Source: Microbispora corallina (lineage in GTDB: Bacteria; Actinomycetota; Actinomycetes; Streptosporangiales; Streptosporangiaceae). Taken from it: a DNA stretch of 64,000 bases. Positions 7,885 through 16,076 of this stretch are shown here, piece after piece. The DNA lies in assembly GCF_016863035.1 (NCBI RefSeq), contig NZ_BOOC01000001.1:124001-188000 (forward strand), written 5' to 3'. Under the pieces are notes generated by a model. That model was not told where the DNA came from. It ran no database searches and worked only from the letters and a program-made list of their open reading frames with translations. Made by a program: the position numbers and the translations under genes. Positions within the stretch are counted from its first letter, which is position 1; the number at the start of each line of letters is the position of its first letter.

Positions 7885-9678
7885 CTACGAGGTCACGGCG
7901 CTGGTCCAGGAGGCGTACAGGTCGGCGTAGACGCCGGGCTCCTCCACCAGGACGTCGTGCGGGCCGCGCTGCACGACGCGGCCGTGTTGGAAGACGAGGA
8001 CCTCGTCGGCCGCCTGGGCGGTCGACAGGCGGTGGGCGATGGAGACGGCGGTGCGGCCGCGGGTGACGCCGTCGAGGGCGCGGGCCAGCCGCACCTCGGT
8101 GGCCGGGTCGACGGCGGAGGTGGCCTCGTCGAGCAGCAGCAGGTCCGGGTCGGCCAGGTAGGCCCGCGCGAGCGCGACGAGCTGGCGCTCGCCGGCCGAC
8201 AGCGACTCGCCGCGCTGCCCGACCGGGGTGTCGAGGCCCGCGGGCAGGCCGTCGAGCCAGTCGGCCAGCCCCAGCTCGGTGAGCGCGAGCCGCACGTCGT
8301 CCAGGGTGGCCGAGGGCCGGCCGAACCGGATGTTGTCCGCCAGCGTGGAGTCGAACAGGAACCCGTCCTGGGGCACCATGACGATCCGCTCCCGCAGGGA
8401 GGAGAACCTGACCTTCCGCAGGTCGACGCCGTCGACCAGGACCCGGCCCGAGGTGGGGTCCATGAGCCGGGTCAGCAGCTTGGCGAACGTCGTCTTGCCC
8501 GAGCCGGTCTCCCCCACGATCGCCACCCGGGTGCGCGGCACGATCTCCTCCGACACCTCGTGCAGCACCGGGGCTCCCCCCGGGTAGGCGAACCCGACGT
8601 CCTCGAACCGCACGGAGATCGGGCCGCGCGGCAGCGTCACGCCCTCGCCGGCCGGGTCGGCCACGTCGGCCGGGGTGTCGAGCACGCCGAGGACGCGCCG
8701 CCAGCCCGCGATCGCGTTCTGGGCCTCGTTGAGCACCTCGGTCGCCGTCTGCAGCGGGCTGATGAACAGCGTGATCAGGAACAGGAACGCGATGAGCCGC
8801 CCGGCGCTGATCGACCCCGCCGCGCCCAGCCCGACGCCGGCGACGACCACGAGGGCCACCGCGATCGACGCGACCAGTTCTGTGACGGGGAACGTGAACC
8901 CGATGATCTTCTGCGCCCTGGTCTGGGCCGCCCGCTGCCCGTCGACGGCCCGGTCGATCCGCTCGGACGTGCGGTCCTCGGAGCCGTAGGCCCGGATCAC
9001 CGCGCTGCCGACGACCGACTCGCTGACCGCGGCCAGCACGTCGCCGGTGCGCTCGCGCACCCGGATGTACGCCCGGGCCACGAGCCTCTGGAAGCGCGGC
9101 AGCGCCACCACCAGCGGCAGGAAGCACCCCCACACCAGCAGGGTGAGCTGCCAGGAGTAGACGGCCATCAGCACGGTCGCGACGAGGAGCTGGCCGAAAG
9201 CGACCACGATGACCAGGCCGCCCCACTGCATGAAGGCGCTGATCTGGTCGACGTCGCCGGTCACCCGCGAGACGAGCGCCCCGCGCCGCTCGCTGTTCTG
9301 GCTGAGCACCGACAGGTCGTGCACGTGCCGGAACGCCTTGCCCCGCAGGGTCGCCAGGCCCGACTCGGTCGAGCGGTAGAGCCGGACGTTCATGAGGTAG
9401 CCGCACAGGGCGGTCAGCAGGACGGCGAGGGCGCACAGGACGATGGCGTTCCGGATGAACGGCACGTCGGGGGCGCCGCCGCCCAGGCCCCGGTCGATCA
9501 CCTGCTGCACCGCGATCGGCACGATGACCTTGCCGACGGTGGCCAGGACGGCCAGCGCCAGGGTCCCGGCGAGGCCGCGGCGGAACTCGGGCGACAGCCG
9601 CATGCCGTGCCTGATCGTCTCCACGGCCGTACGCTCGGCCGCCCGCAGGCCGGTGGTCTCCTCCGTCACGGCGGTCAC
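7885..9678 (-). CDS. heterodimeric ABC exporter, catalytically competent subunit
   Basis: The 597-aa half-transporter has six transmembrane helices (about residues 40-320) followed by a nucleotide-binding domain. Walker A is GETGSGKTT, Walker B LLLLDEATSAVD with the catalytic Glu, and the H-loop SIAHRLST is intact. The signature reads LSAGERQ rather than LSGGQ. The GTG start overlaps the upstream gene's stop (GTGA). Together with that subunit it forms an exporter of unknown substrate, possibly drugs or lipids. Confidence 0.92.
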   Translation of the reverse strand: MTAVTEETTGLRAAERTAVETIRHGMRLSPEFRRGLAGTLALAVLATVGKVIVPIAVQQVIDRGLGGGAPDVPFIRNAIVLCALAVLLTALCGYLMNVRLYRSTESGLATLRGKAFRHVHDLSVLSQNSERRGALVSRVTGDVDQISAFMQWGGLVIVVAFGQLLVATVLMAVYSWQLTLLVWGCFLPLVVALPRFQRLVARAYIRVRERTGDVLAAVSESVVGSAVIRAYGSEDRTSERIDRAVDGQRAAQTRAQKIIGFTFPVTELVASIAVALVVVAGVGLGAAGSISAGRLIAFLFLITLFISPLQTATEVLNEAQNAIAGWRRVLGVLDTPADVADPAGEGVTLPRGPISVRFEDVGFAYPGGAPVLHEVSEEIVPRTRVAIVGETGSGKTTFAKLLTRLMDPTSGRVLVDGVDLRKVRFSSLRERIVMVPQDGFLFDSTLADNIRFGRPSATLDDVRLALTELGLADWLDGLPAGLDTPVGQRGESLSAGERQLVALARAYLADPDLLLLDEATSAVDPATEVRLARALDGVTRGRTAVSIAHRLSTAQAADEVLVFQHGRVVQRGPHDVLVEEPGVYADLYASWTSAVTS

Positions 9679-11495
9679 GCCACGACCTCCTCGTCGCTGT
9701 CGAGCGCGGCGCGCTCGGCCTCCTCGCGTTCGTAGGCCGTCACCAGCCTGCGGTAGCCCTCGCAGCGGGCCAGCAGCCGCTCGTGGGTCCCGTGGTCGGC
9801 CACGGCGCCGTGCTCCAGGTAGACGACCTCGTCGGCCAGCGCAATCGTCGCCATCCGGTAGGCCACCACGATCACCGTGGAGTCCCCCGCGCCGTCCCGC
9901 AGGCCGTACAGGATCCGCTTCTCCACCTGCGGGTCCACGCTGGAGGTCGCGTCGTCCAGGATGAGCAGCCGGGGGCGGCGCACGAGCGCCCGGGCGAGCG
10001 CGACGCGCTGCCGCTGGCCGCCCGACAGGGTCGCGCCGCGCTCGCCGACCTTGGTGTCCAGGCCGGACGGCAGCGCGCTGACGAACCCGTCCGCCTGCGC
10101 CAGCCGGAGCGCCGCCCAGATCGTCTCGTCGGGGACGGCGAGGCCGAGCGCGATGTTGCCCCGCACGGTGTCGTCGAACAGGAACGTCTGCTGGGGCACC
10201 AGGGCCACGGAGGCGCTGACGGCGCCCTTGGCCGCCTCGCGCAGGTCGGTCCCGTCGATCCGGACCGCGCCGGAGCCGGGGTCGATGAGCCGGGCGAGGA
10301 GCTGGGTGAGCGTGGACTTGCCCGAGCCGGTGGGCCCGACGACGGCGACCGTCCGCCCGGGCGCCACGGAGAACGTCACGTCCGTGAGGACCGGCGCCCC
10401 CTCGGCGTAGGCGTAGGTCACCCCCTCGGCCTCGATCGCGGCCGGGCCGGTCCCGTCGAGCTCCGCCGTGCCGTACTCCATGGAGCCGGTGGCGTCGAGG
10501 ACGTCCCGCACCCGGGTCCAGCCGACGACGCTGCGCGGCAGCTCCGCGAGGACCCAGCCCAGCGCGCGGATCGGGAACGCCAGCAGCGTGAAGAGGTAGG
10601 CGATCTGGATCAGCTCGCCGGCCGCGACGCCGCCCGACTCCAGCCGCACCGAGCCGACCAGCAGCACGGCCAGCACGCCCAGCGTGGGCAGCGCCTCCAG
10701 CAGCGGGTCGAACAGGCCGCGCACGCGGCCGACCGCGATGTTGGCGTCGCGCAGCTCGTCGGCCCGGGCGCGGAACCGCTCGGCCTCGTCGTCCTCGCGG
10801 CCGAGCGTCTTCACCACGAGCGCGCCGTCGAAGCTCTCGTGGGCGACCTCGCTCACCTCGGCCCGCAGCTGCTGCGCCCGCATCGCGAGCGGCGAGAGGC
10901 GGCGCTGGTAGACGAGGTTGAGCACGGCCACGGCCGGGAAGATCAGGAAGCCGACGACCGCGAGCACCGGGTCGACCAGCACGATGGCGGTGGCGGCGGT
11001 CACGAGCATCACGACGACGCCGACGGCCATCGGCAGCGGCGCGAGCGGCGCCCAGGCGGCCTCGACGTCGGCGTTGGCGTTCGACAGCAGCTGCCCGGTC
11101 GGGTGCCGGTGGTGCCAGCTCAGGGGCAGCTTCAGGTACTGGCGGGTGACCGCGCGGCGGGTGCGGGCCTGCATCCGGTACTGCATGACGCCGGCCAGGA
11201 TGCGGCGCCCCATGATCCCGGCGGCCTTGAGGACGGCGACGCCGACGATCAGCAGCGCGGAGACCACGAGCGTGCTCCCGCCGATCCCGCCGCGGGCGAA
11301 CGCGGGCAGGACGGCGTTGTCGGTCGCCCAGCCGAGCGCCCAGGACGACGCCACCGTCATCCCGCCGTACACGGCGCTCGCGAGCACGGCGGCGGTGAAG
11401 ATCCGGGGTTCCGCCTTCACGGCCACGCCGATGACCCGCAGACCTCGGAGCATGACGGAGCTGTTCTCCCGCGCGGGGGACTCCTTGGTCGGCAC
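9675..11495 (-). CDS. heterodimeric ABC exporter, degenerate-site subunit
   Basis: This 606-aa half-transporter has a membrane domain (about residues 25-310) and an ATP-binding domain with Walker A GPTGSGKST and a perfect LSGGQRQR signature. The catalytic Glu after Walker B is Asp (LLILDDATSSVD) and the H-loop His is Tyr (VVAYRMATI), so its own Walker-side ATP site should be non-hydrolytic. This pairs logically with the altered signature of the partner subunit, as in TM287/288-type exporters. GTG at 11495 was chosen because GAGAGGA lies upstream; the longer frame begins in unrelated-looking Arg/Pro-rich sequence. Confidence 0.9.
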   Translation of the reverse strand: MPTKESPARENSSVMLRGLRVIGVAVKAEPRIFTAAVLASAVYGGMTVASSWALGWATDNAVLPAFARGGIGGSTLVVSALLIVGVAVLKAAGIMGRRILAGVMQYRMQARTRRAVTRQYLKLPLSWHHRHPTGQLLSNANADVEAAWAPLAPLPMAVGVVVMLVTAATAIVLVDPVLAVVGFLIFPAVAVLNLVYQRRLSPLAMRAQQLRAEVSEVAHESFDGALVVKTLGREDDEAERFRARADELRDANIAVGRVRGLFDPLLEALPTLGVLAVLLVGSVRLESGGVAAGELIQIAYLFTLLAFPIRALGWVLAELPRSVVGWTRVRDVLDATGSMEYGTAELDGTGPAAIEAEGVTYAYAEGAPVLTDVTFSVAPGRTVAVVGPTGSGKSTLTQLLARLIDPGSGAVRIDGTDLREAAKGAVSASVALVPQQTFLFDDTVRGNIALGLAVPDETIWAALRLAQADGFVSALPSGLDTKVGERGATLSGGQRQRVALARALVRRPRLLILDDATSSVDPQVEKRILYGLRDGAGDSTVIVVAYRMATIALADEVVYLEHGAVADHGTHERLLARCEGYRRLVTAYEREEAERAALDSDEEVVA

Positions 11496-11733
11496 GCGGA
11501 GCGTTCCTCTCGCTCGGGGACGGTATACGCATGGGACGGTACACAGGCCGGGGGCACCCGCGGATCGGCCGCCCGGCCGACGCGTTACCAAGCCTTTAGT
11601 CCTAGTTACTCCCTATCATCCCGATCAAGCGGATTATTCCGGCCACGTGCCCTGCTCCGGCGGACGCCCCGGCGCGGCCCCCGGACACAGCCGTCACGCG
11701 GCGGCGGAACGCGGGGGCGGGGAGCGCGGGGCA

Positions 11734-11739
11734 TAGGGT
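11734..11739 (+). promoter_or_regulatory. candidate -10 of a leaderless promoter
   Basis: TAGGGT ends 6 nt before the GTG of the TIGR03085 gene, the TANNNT spacing of leaderless actinobacterial mRNAs. There is no Shine-Dalgarno sequence before this GTG. Confidence 0.45.
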
Positions 11740-11745
11740 GATCGC

Positions 11746-12381
11746 GTGACACACGTCCGGGCTGAGCGCGCCGCGCTCAGCGACCTGCTGGACCGGCTCG
11801 GTCCCGACGCGCCCACGCTCTGCGCGGGCTGGACGACCGCCGACCTCGCCGCCCACCTCGTGCTCCGCGAGCGCCGCCCCGACGCCGCCGCGGGCATCGC
11901 CCTGCCGTTCCTGGCCGGCCACACCCGCTCGGTGCAGGAGGGGCTCAAGCGCCGCCACTCCTACCCCGCGCTCGTGAGCCTCGTCCGGGAGGGCCCGCCC
12001 GCCTGGTCGCCGTACGGGCTGGTGCCCGGGCTCGACGCGGCCGTGAACACGCTGGAGCTGTTCGTCCACCACGAGGACGTCCGGAGGGCTCAGCCGGGCT
12101 GGGAGCCCCGGCGATTGCCCGCCGAGCAGGAGGACCTGTTCTGGGACCGCGTCAGGCGGGGGGCGCGGCTGTTCCTGCGCCGCTCACCGGTCGGGGTCGT
12201 GCTCCGCCGGCCCGACGGCACGCGGGCGCCCGGCAGGCGGGCGGAACCGGCCGTCGTGGTCACCGGGGAGCCCTCCGAGCTGCTGCTTTTCGCCTTCGGG
12301 CGGCAGGCCCACGCCAGGGTCGGCTACGACGGCGAGCCGGACGCCGTGGCCCGGCTGCGGGAGGCCCCGTTCGGCATGTGA
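11746..12381 (+). CDS. TIGR03085 family protein (DinB/maleylpyruvate isomerase-like fold)
   Basis: The 211-aa cytoplasmic protein shows the whole family pattern: ERAALSDLLDRLGPDAPTL, the GWTTADLAAHLVLRERRPDA segment, ALPFLAGHT, and the metal-site-like ELFVHHEDVRRAQPGWEPR. The C-terminal FGRQAHARV region completes it. His residues in AAHL and FVHHED would be metal ligands in the related mycothiol-dependent DinB superfamily. The substrate is unknown. It stands alone, transcribed from a probable leaderless promoter. Confidence 0.85.
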   Translation: MTHVRAERAALSDLLDRLGPDAPTLCAGWTTADLAAHLVLRERRPDAAAGIALPFLAGHTRSVQEGLKRRHSYPALVSLVREGPPAWSPYGLVPGLDAAVNTLELFVHHEDVRRAQPGWEPRRLPAEQEDLFWDRVRRGARLFLRRSPVGVVLRRPDGTRAPGRRAEPAVVVTGEPSELLLFAFGRQAHARVGYDGEPDAVARLREAPFGM

Positions 12382-12468
12382 CGGCATAAGGGCGATCTCC
12401 CCGAATTCCGCACTTAAAGATTGGGCATGGGGCAGCATGAGGGCAGCGCACGATGTTTGGAGCTCCCC

Positions 12469-12633
12469 ATGAACGTCAAAAAGGTGCTGACCTATCTGGT
12501 GGTGGCCTTCGTGATCTTCTATTTGTTCACGCAGCCCGCCAACGCCGCCGCGGCCGTGAAGAGCCTGTTCGGCGGCGTCAGCACGGGCGCCGAGCGCCTG
12601 TCGGCCTTCTTCACCTCGCTGGTCTCCGGCTGA
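12469..12633 (+). CDS. 54-aa membrane microprotein (copy 1 of a tandem pair)
   Basis: The protein begins with two Lys after MNV, has one hydrophobic helix (VLTYLVVAFVIFYLF, residues 6-20), a QPANAAAAV stretch, and a predicted amphipathic tail (KSLFGGVSTGAERLSAFFTS). TTGGAG is 5-6 nt before the ATG; an upstream in-frame ATG at 12421 has no such site. It is paralogous to the gene at 12840 (shared pattern KKVLTY, FYL, QP, AVK, F, TGA, RL, FFT). Similar short proteins appear familiar from actinomycetes, but I know of no function. Confidence 0.75.
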   Translation: MNVKKVLTYLVVAFVIFYLFTQPANAAAAVKSLFGGVSTGAERLSAFFTSLVSG

Positions 12634-12839
12634 GCCCCGGCGCCGGGTCGTCCGCGCTCCCGGCGGTCGGCGGCTGATCGGCGGGCGATCGGCCCGGGGC
12701 GGTGCGCACCCTTCTCAACCTGCGAGACGGCGCCCATACCAAGGTCGGGATGGAACGGGCTCATGGCTTCCCGGCTAGTTATGATCATTCCTGTCGCCGG
12801 GTACAAACGACCGGGAAACCGACCGCAGGAGGCCCCCCT

Positions 12840-13001
12840 ATGCAGGTCAAGAAGGTTCTTACGTACGCGGCCATCGCGTTCGTGGTCTTCTACCTCTACA
12901 GCCAACCGCAGGCCGCCGCCGGTGCTGTGAAGGGCGTGTTCAGCACCGTCAACACGGGCGCGAGCCGCTTGGCGACCTTCTTCACGACGGTTCTGAGATG
13001 A
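12840..13001 (+). CDS. 53-aa membrane microprotein (copy 2 of a tandem pair)
   Basis: Same plan as the preceding paralogue: MQVKKVLTY, one transmembrane helix ending in FYLYSQP, then AVKGVFSTVNTGASRLATFF and a short tail. GGAGG lies 7 nt before the ATG, a near-ideal ribosome site. The 206-nt gap between the copies has its own candidate -10 (TATGAT, 12780-12785), so the two may be separately expressed. The conserved Lys pair and the TGA-RL-FFT tail suggest selection on both parts. Function unknown. Confidence 0.75.
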   Translation: MQVKKVLTYAAIAFVVFYLYSQPQAAAGAVKGVFSTVNTGASRLATFFTTVLR

Positions 13002-13162
13002 CCTGACGCCGCTGAGGAGCTGACGGGAGCCGCCCATCGCCCTGGCCGGCGCGAGCCGGCCGCTCTCCCCCACGGCACGCCGTACCGGCCGGGACGTCTC
13101 GCCCCCGGGACGGCGGCACGGCGGCTCTTCCATCGACGGCCTCGCCGTGTTACGCAGTCAGG

Positions 13163-14566
13163 ATGACAGAGCGCCACAGCGTCGCCGACGCCCAGCGGCT
13201 CGACCCGGCCGCCCGGCGGATCCTCGAACGGGCCGAGATCGACGGCGTCGAGCTCGTCCGCTTCATCTACGCCGACCACGGAGGCGTGATCCGGGGCAAG
13301 TCGGCCGGGCGGCGCCGTCTCGCCGACCGGCTGGTCACGGGCATCGGCCACACGGTCGGCATGATGGCGATGTCCATGCTCGACCATCTCCAGCCGGTCG
13401 AGGGCATGGGCCCGGTGGGCGAGGTGCGCATCGTCCCCGACCCCGCGACGTACGTCCCGCTCCCCTATGCGAGCGGCGCGGCGGCCATGGTCTCCGACCT
13501 CCGCCGGGTCGACGGCGGCCCGTGGGAGGCCTGTCCCCGCACGTTCCTCAAGGACGCGGTCGCGGCGCTCGGCTCGGAGGGGTACGCCCTCGTCGCCGCG
13601 TTCGAGCCGGAGTTCACGCTCGGGCGGCGGCTGCCCGACCCGGCGGGCGGGCCCGACCGCCTCATCCCCCTCGACGACAGCCTGTGCTACGCCACCTCGG
13701 GCTTCGACCTCGCCCACGACTACACGATGCAGCTGATCCGGGCTTTGGAGGCCCAGGGGGTCGCGATCGAGCACTACTACCCCGAGCTCGGGGCCGGGCA
13801 GCAGGAGCTGTCCATCCGGCCCGCGACGGCCCTGCGGGCAGCCGACAACCAGGTGCTCTACCGGGAGACCGTGCGCGGCGTGGCCTTCCGGATGGCGATG
13901 TGGGCGAGCCTCGCCCCCAAACCGCTCCCCGACCAGGCCGGCAACGGCGCCCACCTGCACGTCTCGCTGTGGGACGAGCCCCTGGAGCGCAACCTGTTCG
14001 CCGACGGCGGGGGCGGGCTGTCGGACCTCGGGCGCCGCTTCATGGCCGGCGTCCTGCATCACCTGCCCGCCCTGGTGGCGCTCACCTGCGCGAGCGTGAA
14101 CAGCTACCGCCGCCTCCAGCCGAGCATGTGGGCCGGGGCCTACGCCTGCCACGGCCTGGACAACCGCGAGGCGGCCGTCCGCGTCTGCTCGCCCATGGCC
14201 GGCAACGTCGAGGCCACGACCAACCTGGAGATCAAGCCGTCGGACTCCAGCGCCAACCCGTACCTGTCGCTCGGCGCGGTCATCCACGCCGGGCTCGACG
14301 GGATCCGCCGCGAACTCGACCCGGGGGAGCCCGTCGGCGTCGATCCGGCGACGCTGGACGACGAGGAGCGGGCCCGCCTCGGCTGCGCGCGGCTGCCCGC
14401 CTCCCTCGGGGAGGCGCTCGACGCGCTGGAGGCCGACGAGCTTCTGATGGAGGCCCTCGGCCCCCTGCGGCGCACCGCCTACCTCGCCGTCAAACGGTCG
14501 GAGGTGGCGGACTTCGCCGGTCAGGACGCGGCGTACGAGGCCTTCCACCACTTCCGGGTCTTCTGA
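13163..14566 (+). CDS. glutamine synthetase family protein (probable gamma-glutamyl-amine ligase)
   Basis: This 467-aa protein has the glutamine synthetase beta-grasp (RFIYADHGGVIRGKS near residue 35) and catalytic domain. Metal and ATP site motifs include FEPEFTL, the EHYYPELGAGQQELSI strand, NGAHLHVSLWD and the SYRRLQPSMWAGAYACHG arginine region. It is close in length to GlnA, but several motifs differ from canonical assimilatory enzymes, as in GlnT/PuuA-like ligases that glutamylate amines. The polyamine-type importer 6 kb away fits that idea but is not adjacent. Confidence 0.8.
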   Translation: MTERHSVADAQRLDPAARRILERAEIDGVELVRFIYADHGGVIRGKSAGRRRLADRLVTGIGHTVGMMAMSMLDHLQPVEGMGPVGEVRIVPDPATYVPLPYASGAAAMVSDLRRVDGGPWEACPRTFLKDAVAALGSEGYALVAAFEPEFTLGRRLPDPAGGPDRLIPLDDSLCYATSGFDLAHDYTMQLIRALEAQGVAIEHYYPELGAGQQELSIRPATALRAADNQVLYRETVRGVAFRMAMWASLAPKPLPDQAGNGAHLHVSLWDEPLERNLFADGGGGLSDLGRRFMAGVLHHLPALVALTCASVNSYRRLQPSMWAGAYACHGLDNREAAVRVCSPMAGNVEATTNLEIKPSDSSANPYLSLGAVIHAGLDGIRRELDPGEPVGVDPATLDDEERARLGCARLPASLGEALDALEADELLMEALGPLRRTAYLAVKRSEVADFAGQDAAYEAFHHFRVF

Positions 14567-14575
14567 CCCGCCCGC

Positions 14576-14953
14576 TCAGAAGGCGTACGGGCCGAACCGC
14601 GCCCAGGCCACGACGGCGGCCAGGAGCAGCAGCACGACGTTGAACGCGATGGGCGGCCACTCCTTGCGGCGCCCGTGGGTGGCGGCCGCGCCGATCATGA
14701 GCAGGACGACGCCCACGGCCGCGAGCGGCGTGAGCACGGGCGCGATCCCGGTCAGCCCGGGGAGGACGAGGCCGAGCGCGGCCAGCACCTCCAGCGCCCC
14801 GATCGTCTTCAGCACCGGCGGGGAGAAGTCCTCCGCCCACGCCATGTTGGGGGTCGCGGCGAGGGCCTCCTTCGACTTGGCCAGCTTGCCCGCTCCCCCC
14901 ACCAGGAAGGCGAGGGCGAGCAGCACCTGAATGATCCATATGGCGACGTTCAC
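14576..14953 (-). CDS. DoxX family membrane protein
   Basis: The 125-aa protein has four hydrophobic segments and the family pattern AFLVGGAGKLAKSKE, ALEVLAALGLVLP and a C-terminal transmembrane helix. The GTG start at 14953 has AGGAG 6 nt upstream; the longer frame with an ATG at 14986 runs back across the promoter. It diverges from a LacI-type gene, and the shared region carries two matching palindromes, so it is likely that repressor's target. DoxX proteins are often linked to redox or respiratory functions; the role here is not established. Confidence 0.85.
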   Translation of the reverse strand: MNVAIWIIQVLLALAFLVGGAGKLAKSKEALAATPNMAWAEDFSPPVLKTIGALEVLAALGLVLPGLTGIAPVLTPLAAVGVVLLMIGAAATHGRRKEWPPIAFNVVLLLLAAVVAWARFGPYAF

Positions 14954-14970
14954 ACGTGTCTCCTCAAAAC

Positions 14971-14982
14971 TTGAAGCGTCAA
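14971..14982. promoter_or_regulatory. operator-like palindrome O1 (DoxX/LacI region)
   Basis: TTGA-AGCG-TCAA has the same half-sites and spacing as O2 at 15005-15016, with centres 34 bp apart. O1 covers the predicted DoxX transcription start. Confidence 0.5.
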
Positions 14983-14986
14983 GCAA

Positions 14987-15016
14987 AGGCTAGAGAGTAA
15001 GTATTTGACACGTCAA
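14987..15016 (-). promoter_or_regulatory. DoxX promoter overlapping operator O2
   Basis: On the minus strand TTGACG (15016-15011), an 18-nt spacer and TAGCCT (14992-14987) form the promoter. The palindrome TTGA-CACG-TCAA at 15005-15016 (O2) covers its -35, so a bound LacI-type dimer would block the polymerase. Confidence 0.5.
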
Positions 15017-15020
15017 GTAG

Positions 15021-15050
15021 TTGCCGTACGGCGGGGGACGCGGGTGTAAT
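15021..15050 (+). promoter_or_regulatory. leaderless promoter of the LacI-type gene
   Basis: TTGCCG (15021-15026), an 18-nt spacer and TGTAAT (15045-15050) precede GTG 15057 by 6 nt. Operator O2 ends 4 nt before this -35, which suggests autoregulation. Confidence 0.5.
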
Positions 15051-15056
15051 CGCTTC

Positions 15057-16076
15057 GTGGCTCCCGTCAGCATCAGGGAGGTCGCCGCGCGTGCCGGGGT
15101 CTCCCCCGGGACGGTCTCCAACGTGCTGAACCGTCCCGAGAAGGTCGCGGCGGCGACCCGGGATCGGGTCGAGCGGGCCGTCCGCGAGCTGGGGTTCGTG
15201 CGCCACGGCTCGGCGTCGTCACTGCGCGCGGGCCGCACCAGGACGATCGGCCTGTCCGTCATCGACATCGGCAACCCCTTCTTCACCGAGGTCGCGGCCG
15301 GCGTGGAGGACGTGGCGAGCGAGCTCGGGTACGCCGTGATCCTCGGCAACTCCGCCGGCGACCCGGCCAAGGAGGAGCGCAACCTCCTGGTTCTGGCCGA
15401 GCAGCGGGTGCGCGGCGTGCTCATCACCCCCACCGGCGACGACCCCGCCCCCGTCGACCGGATCCGGGCGCGGGGCATCGACCTCGTCCTGGTGGACCAC
15501 CCCGCCCACCGGCCCGACATGTGCTCGGTCGCGGTCGACGACGTCGCGGGCGGGTCGCTCGCGGCCGCCCACCTGCTGGACCGCGGCGCCCGCCGGATCG
15601 CGTACGTCGGCGGGCCGCCGTCGATCCGGCAGTGCCGCGACCGGCTGGAGGGCGCCCGCCGGGCCGTGCGGCGGGCCGGGACGGACCCCGTGCCTGCGCT
15701 CGCCGAGCTGGCGATGCCCGCCATGACCGGGCGGTGCGGGCAGGAGGCCGCCGAGGCGCTGCTCGCGGAGCGGCCGCTGCCGGACGCCGTGTTCTGCGCC
15801 AACGACCTGCTGGCGCTGGGGATGCTGCGCGGGCTGCTGCAGGCCGGGGTGCGGGTGCCCGGCGACGTGGCGCTGATCGGCTACGACGACATCGACTTCG
15901 CGGCCGCCTCGGCCGTGACGCTCACCTCGATCCGCCAGCCGACCCGCCGCCTCGGCCGGATCGCCACCCGGCTGCTGCTGGACGAGTGCGGCGACCCCGA
16001 GGGCCACGTCCACCAGCAGATCATGTTCCATCCCGAGCTGGTGGTGCGCGAGTCGACGTCCCGGCCGCCGGACTAG
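15057..16076 (+). CDS. LacI family transcriptional regulator
   Basis: The 339-aa repressor has a LacI helix-turn-helix at the N-terminus (SIREVAARAGVSPGTVSNVL, then NRPEKVAAATRDRV hinge) and a periplasmic-binding-protein-like effector domain (IGLSVIDIGNPFF through VALIGYDDIDFA). GTG 15057 is chosen from the leaderless promoter and because LacI proteins usually begin just before the SIREVA-type helix. No sugar genes flank it. The divergent DoxX gene and the paired operators are the only visible targets. Its stop overlaps the convergent gene's stop in CTAG. Confidence 0.92.
   Translation: MAPVSIREVAARAGVSPGTVSNVLNRPEKVAAATRDRVERAVRELGFVRHGSASSLRAGRTRTIGLSVIDIGNPFFTEVAAGVEDVASELGYAVILGNSAGDPAKEERNLLVLAEQRVRGVLITPTGDDPAPVDRIRARGIDLVLVDHPAHRPDMCSVAVDDVAGGSLAAAHLLDRGARRIAYVGGPPSIRQCRDRLEGARRAVRRAGTDPVPALAELAMPAMTGRCGQEAAEALLAERPLPDAVFCANDLLALGMLRGLLQAGVRVPGDVALIGYDDIDFAAASAVTLTSIRQPTRRLGRIATRLLLDECGDPEGHVHQQIMFHPELVVRESTSRPPD

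Noticed and set aside
7885-11544. A single 1219-codon minus-strand frame across both exporter genes
   Set aside because: Its first half is an out-of-frame shadow of the upstream exporter subunit; the real second gene starts at the GTGA overlap at 9678.
12634-12839. Small RNA between the two microprotein genes
   Set aside because: Only a weak -10-like TATGAT and no clear terminator; a promoter for the second gene is the simpler reading.
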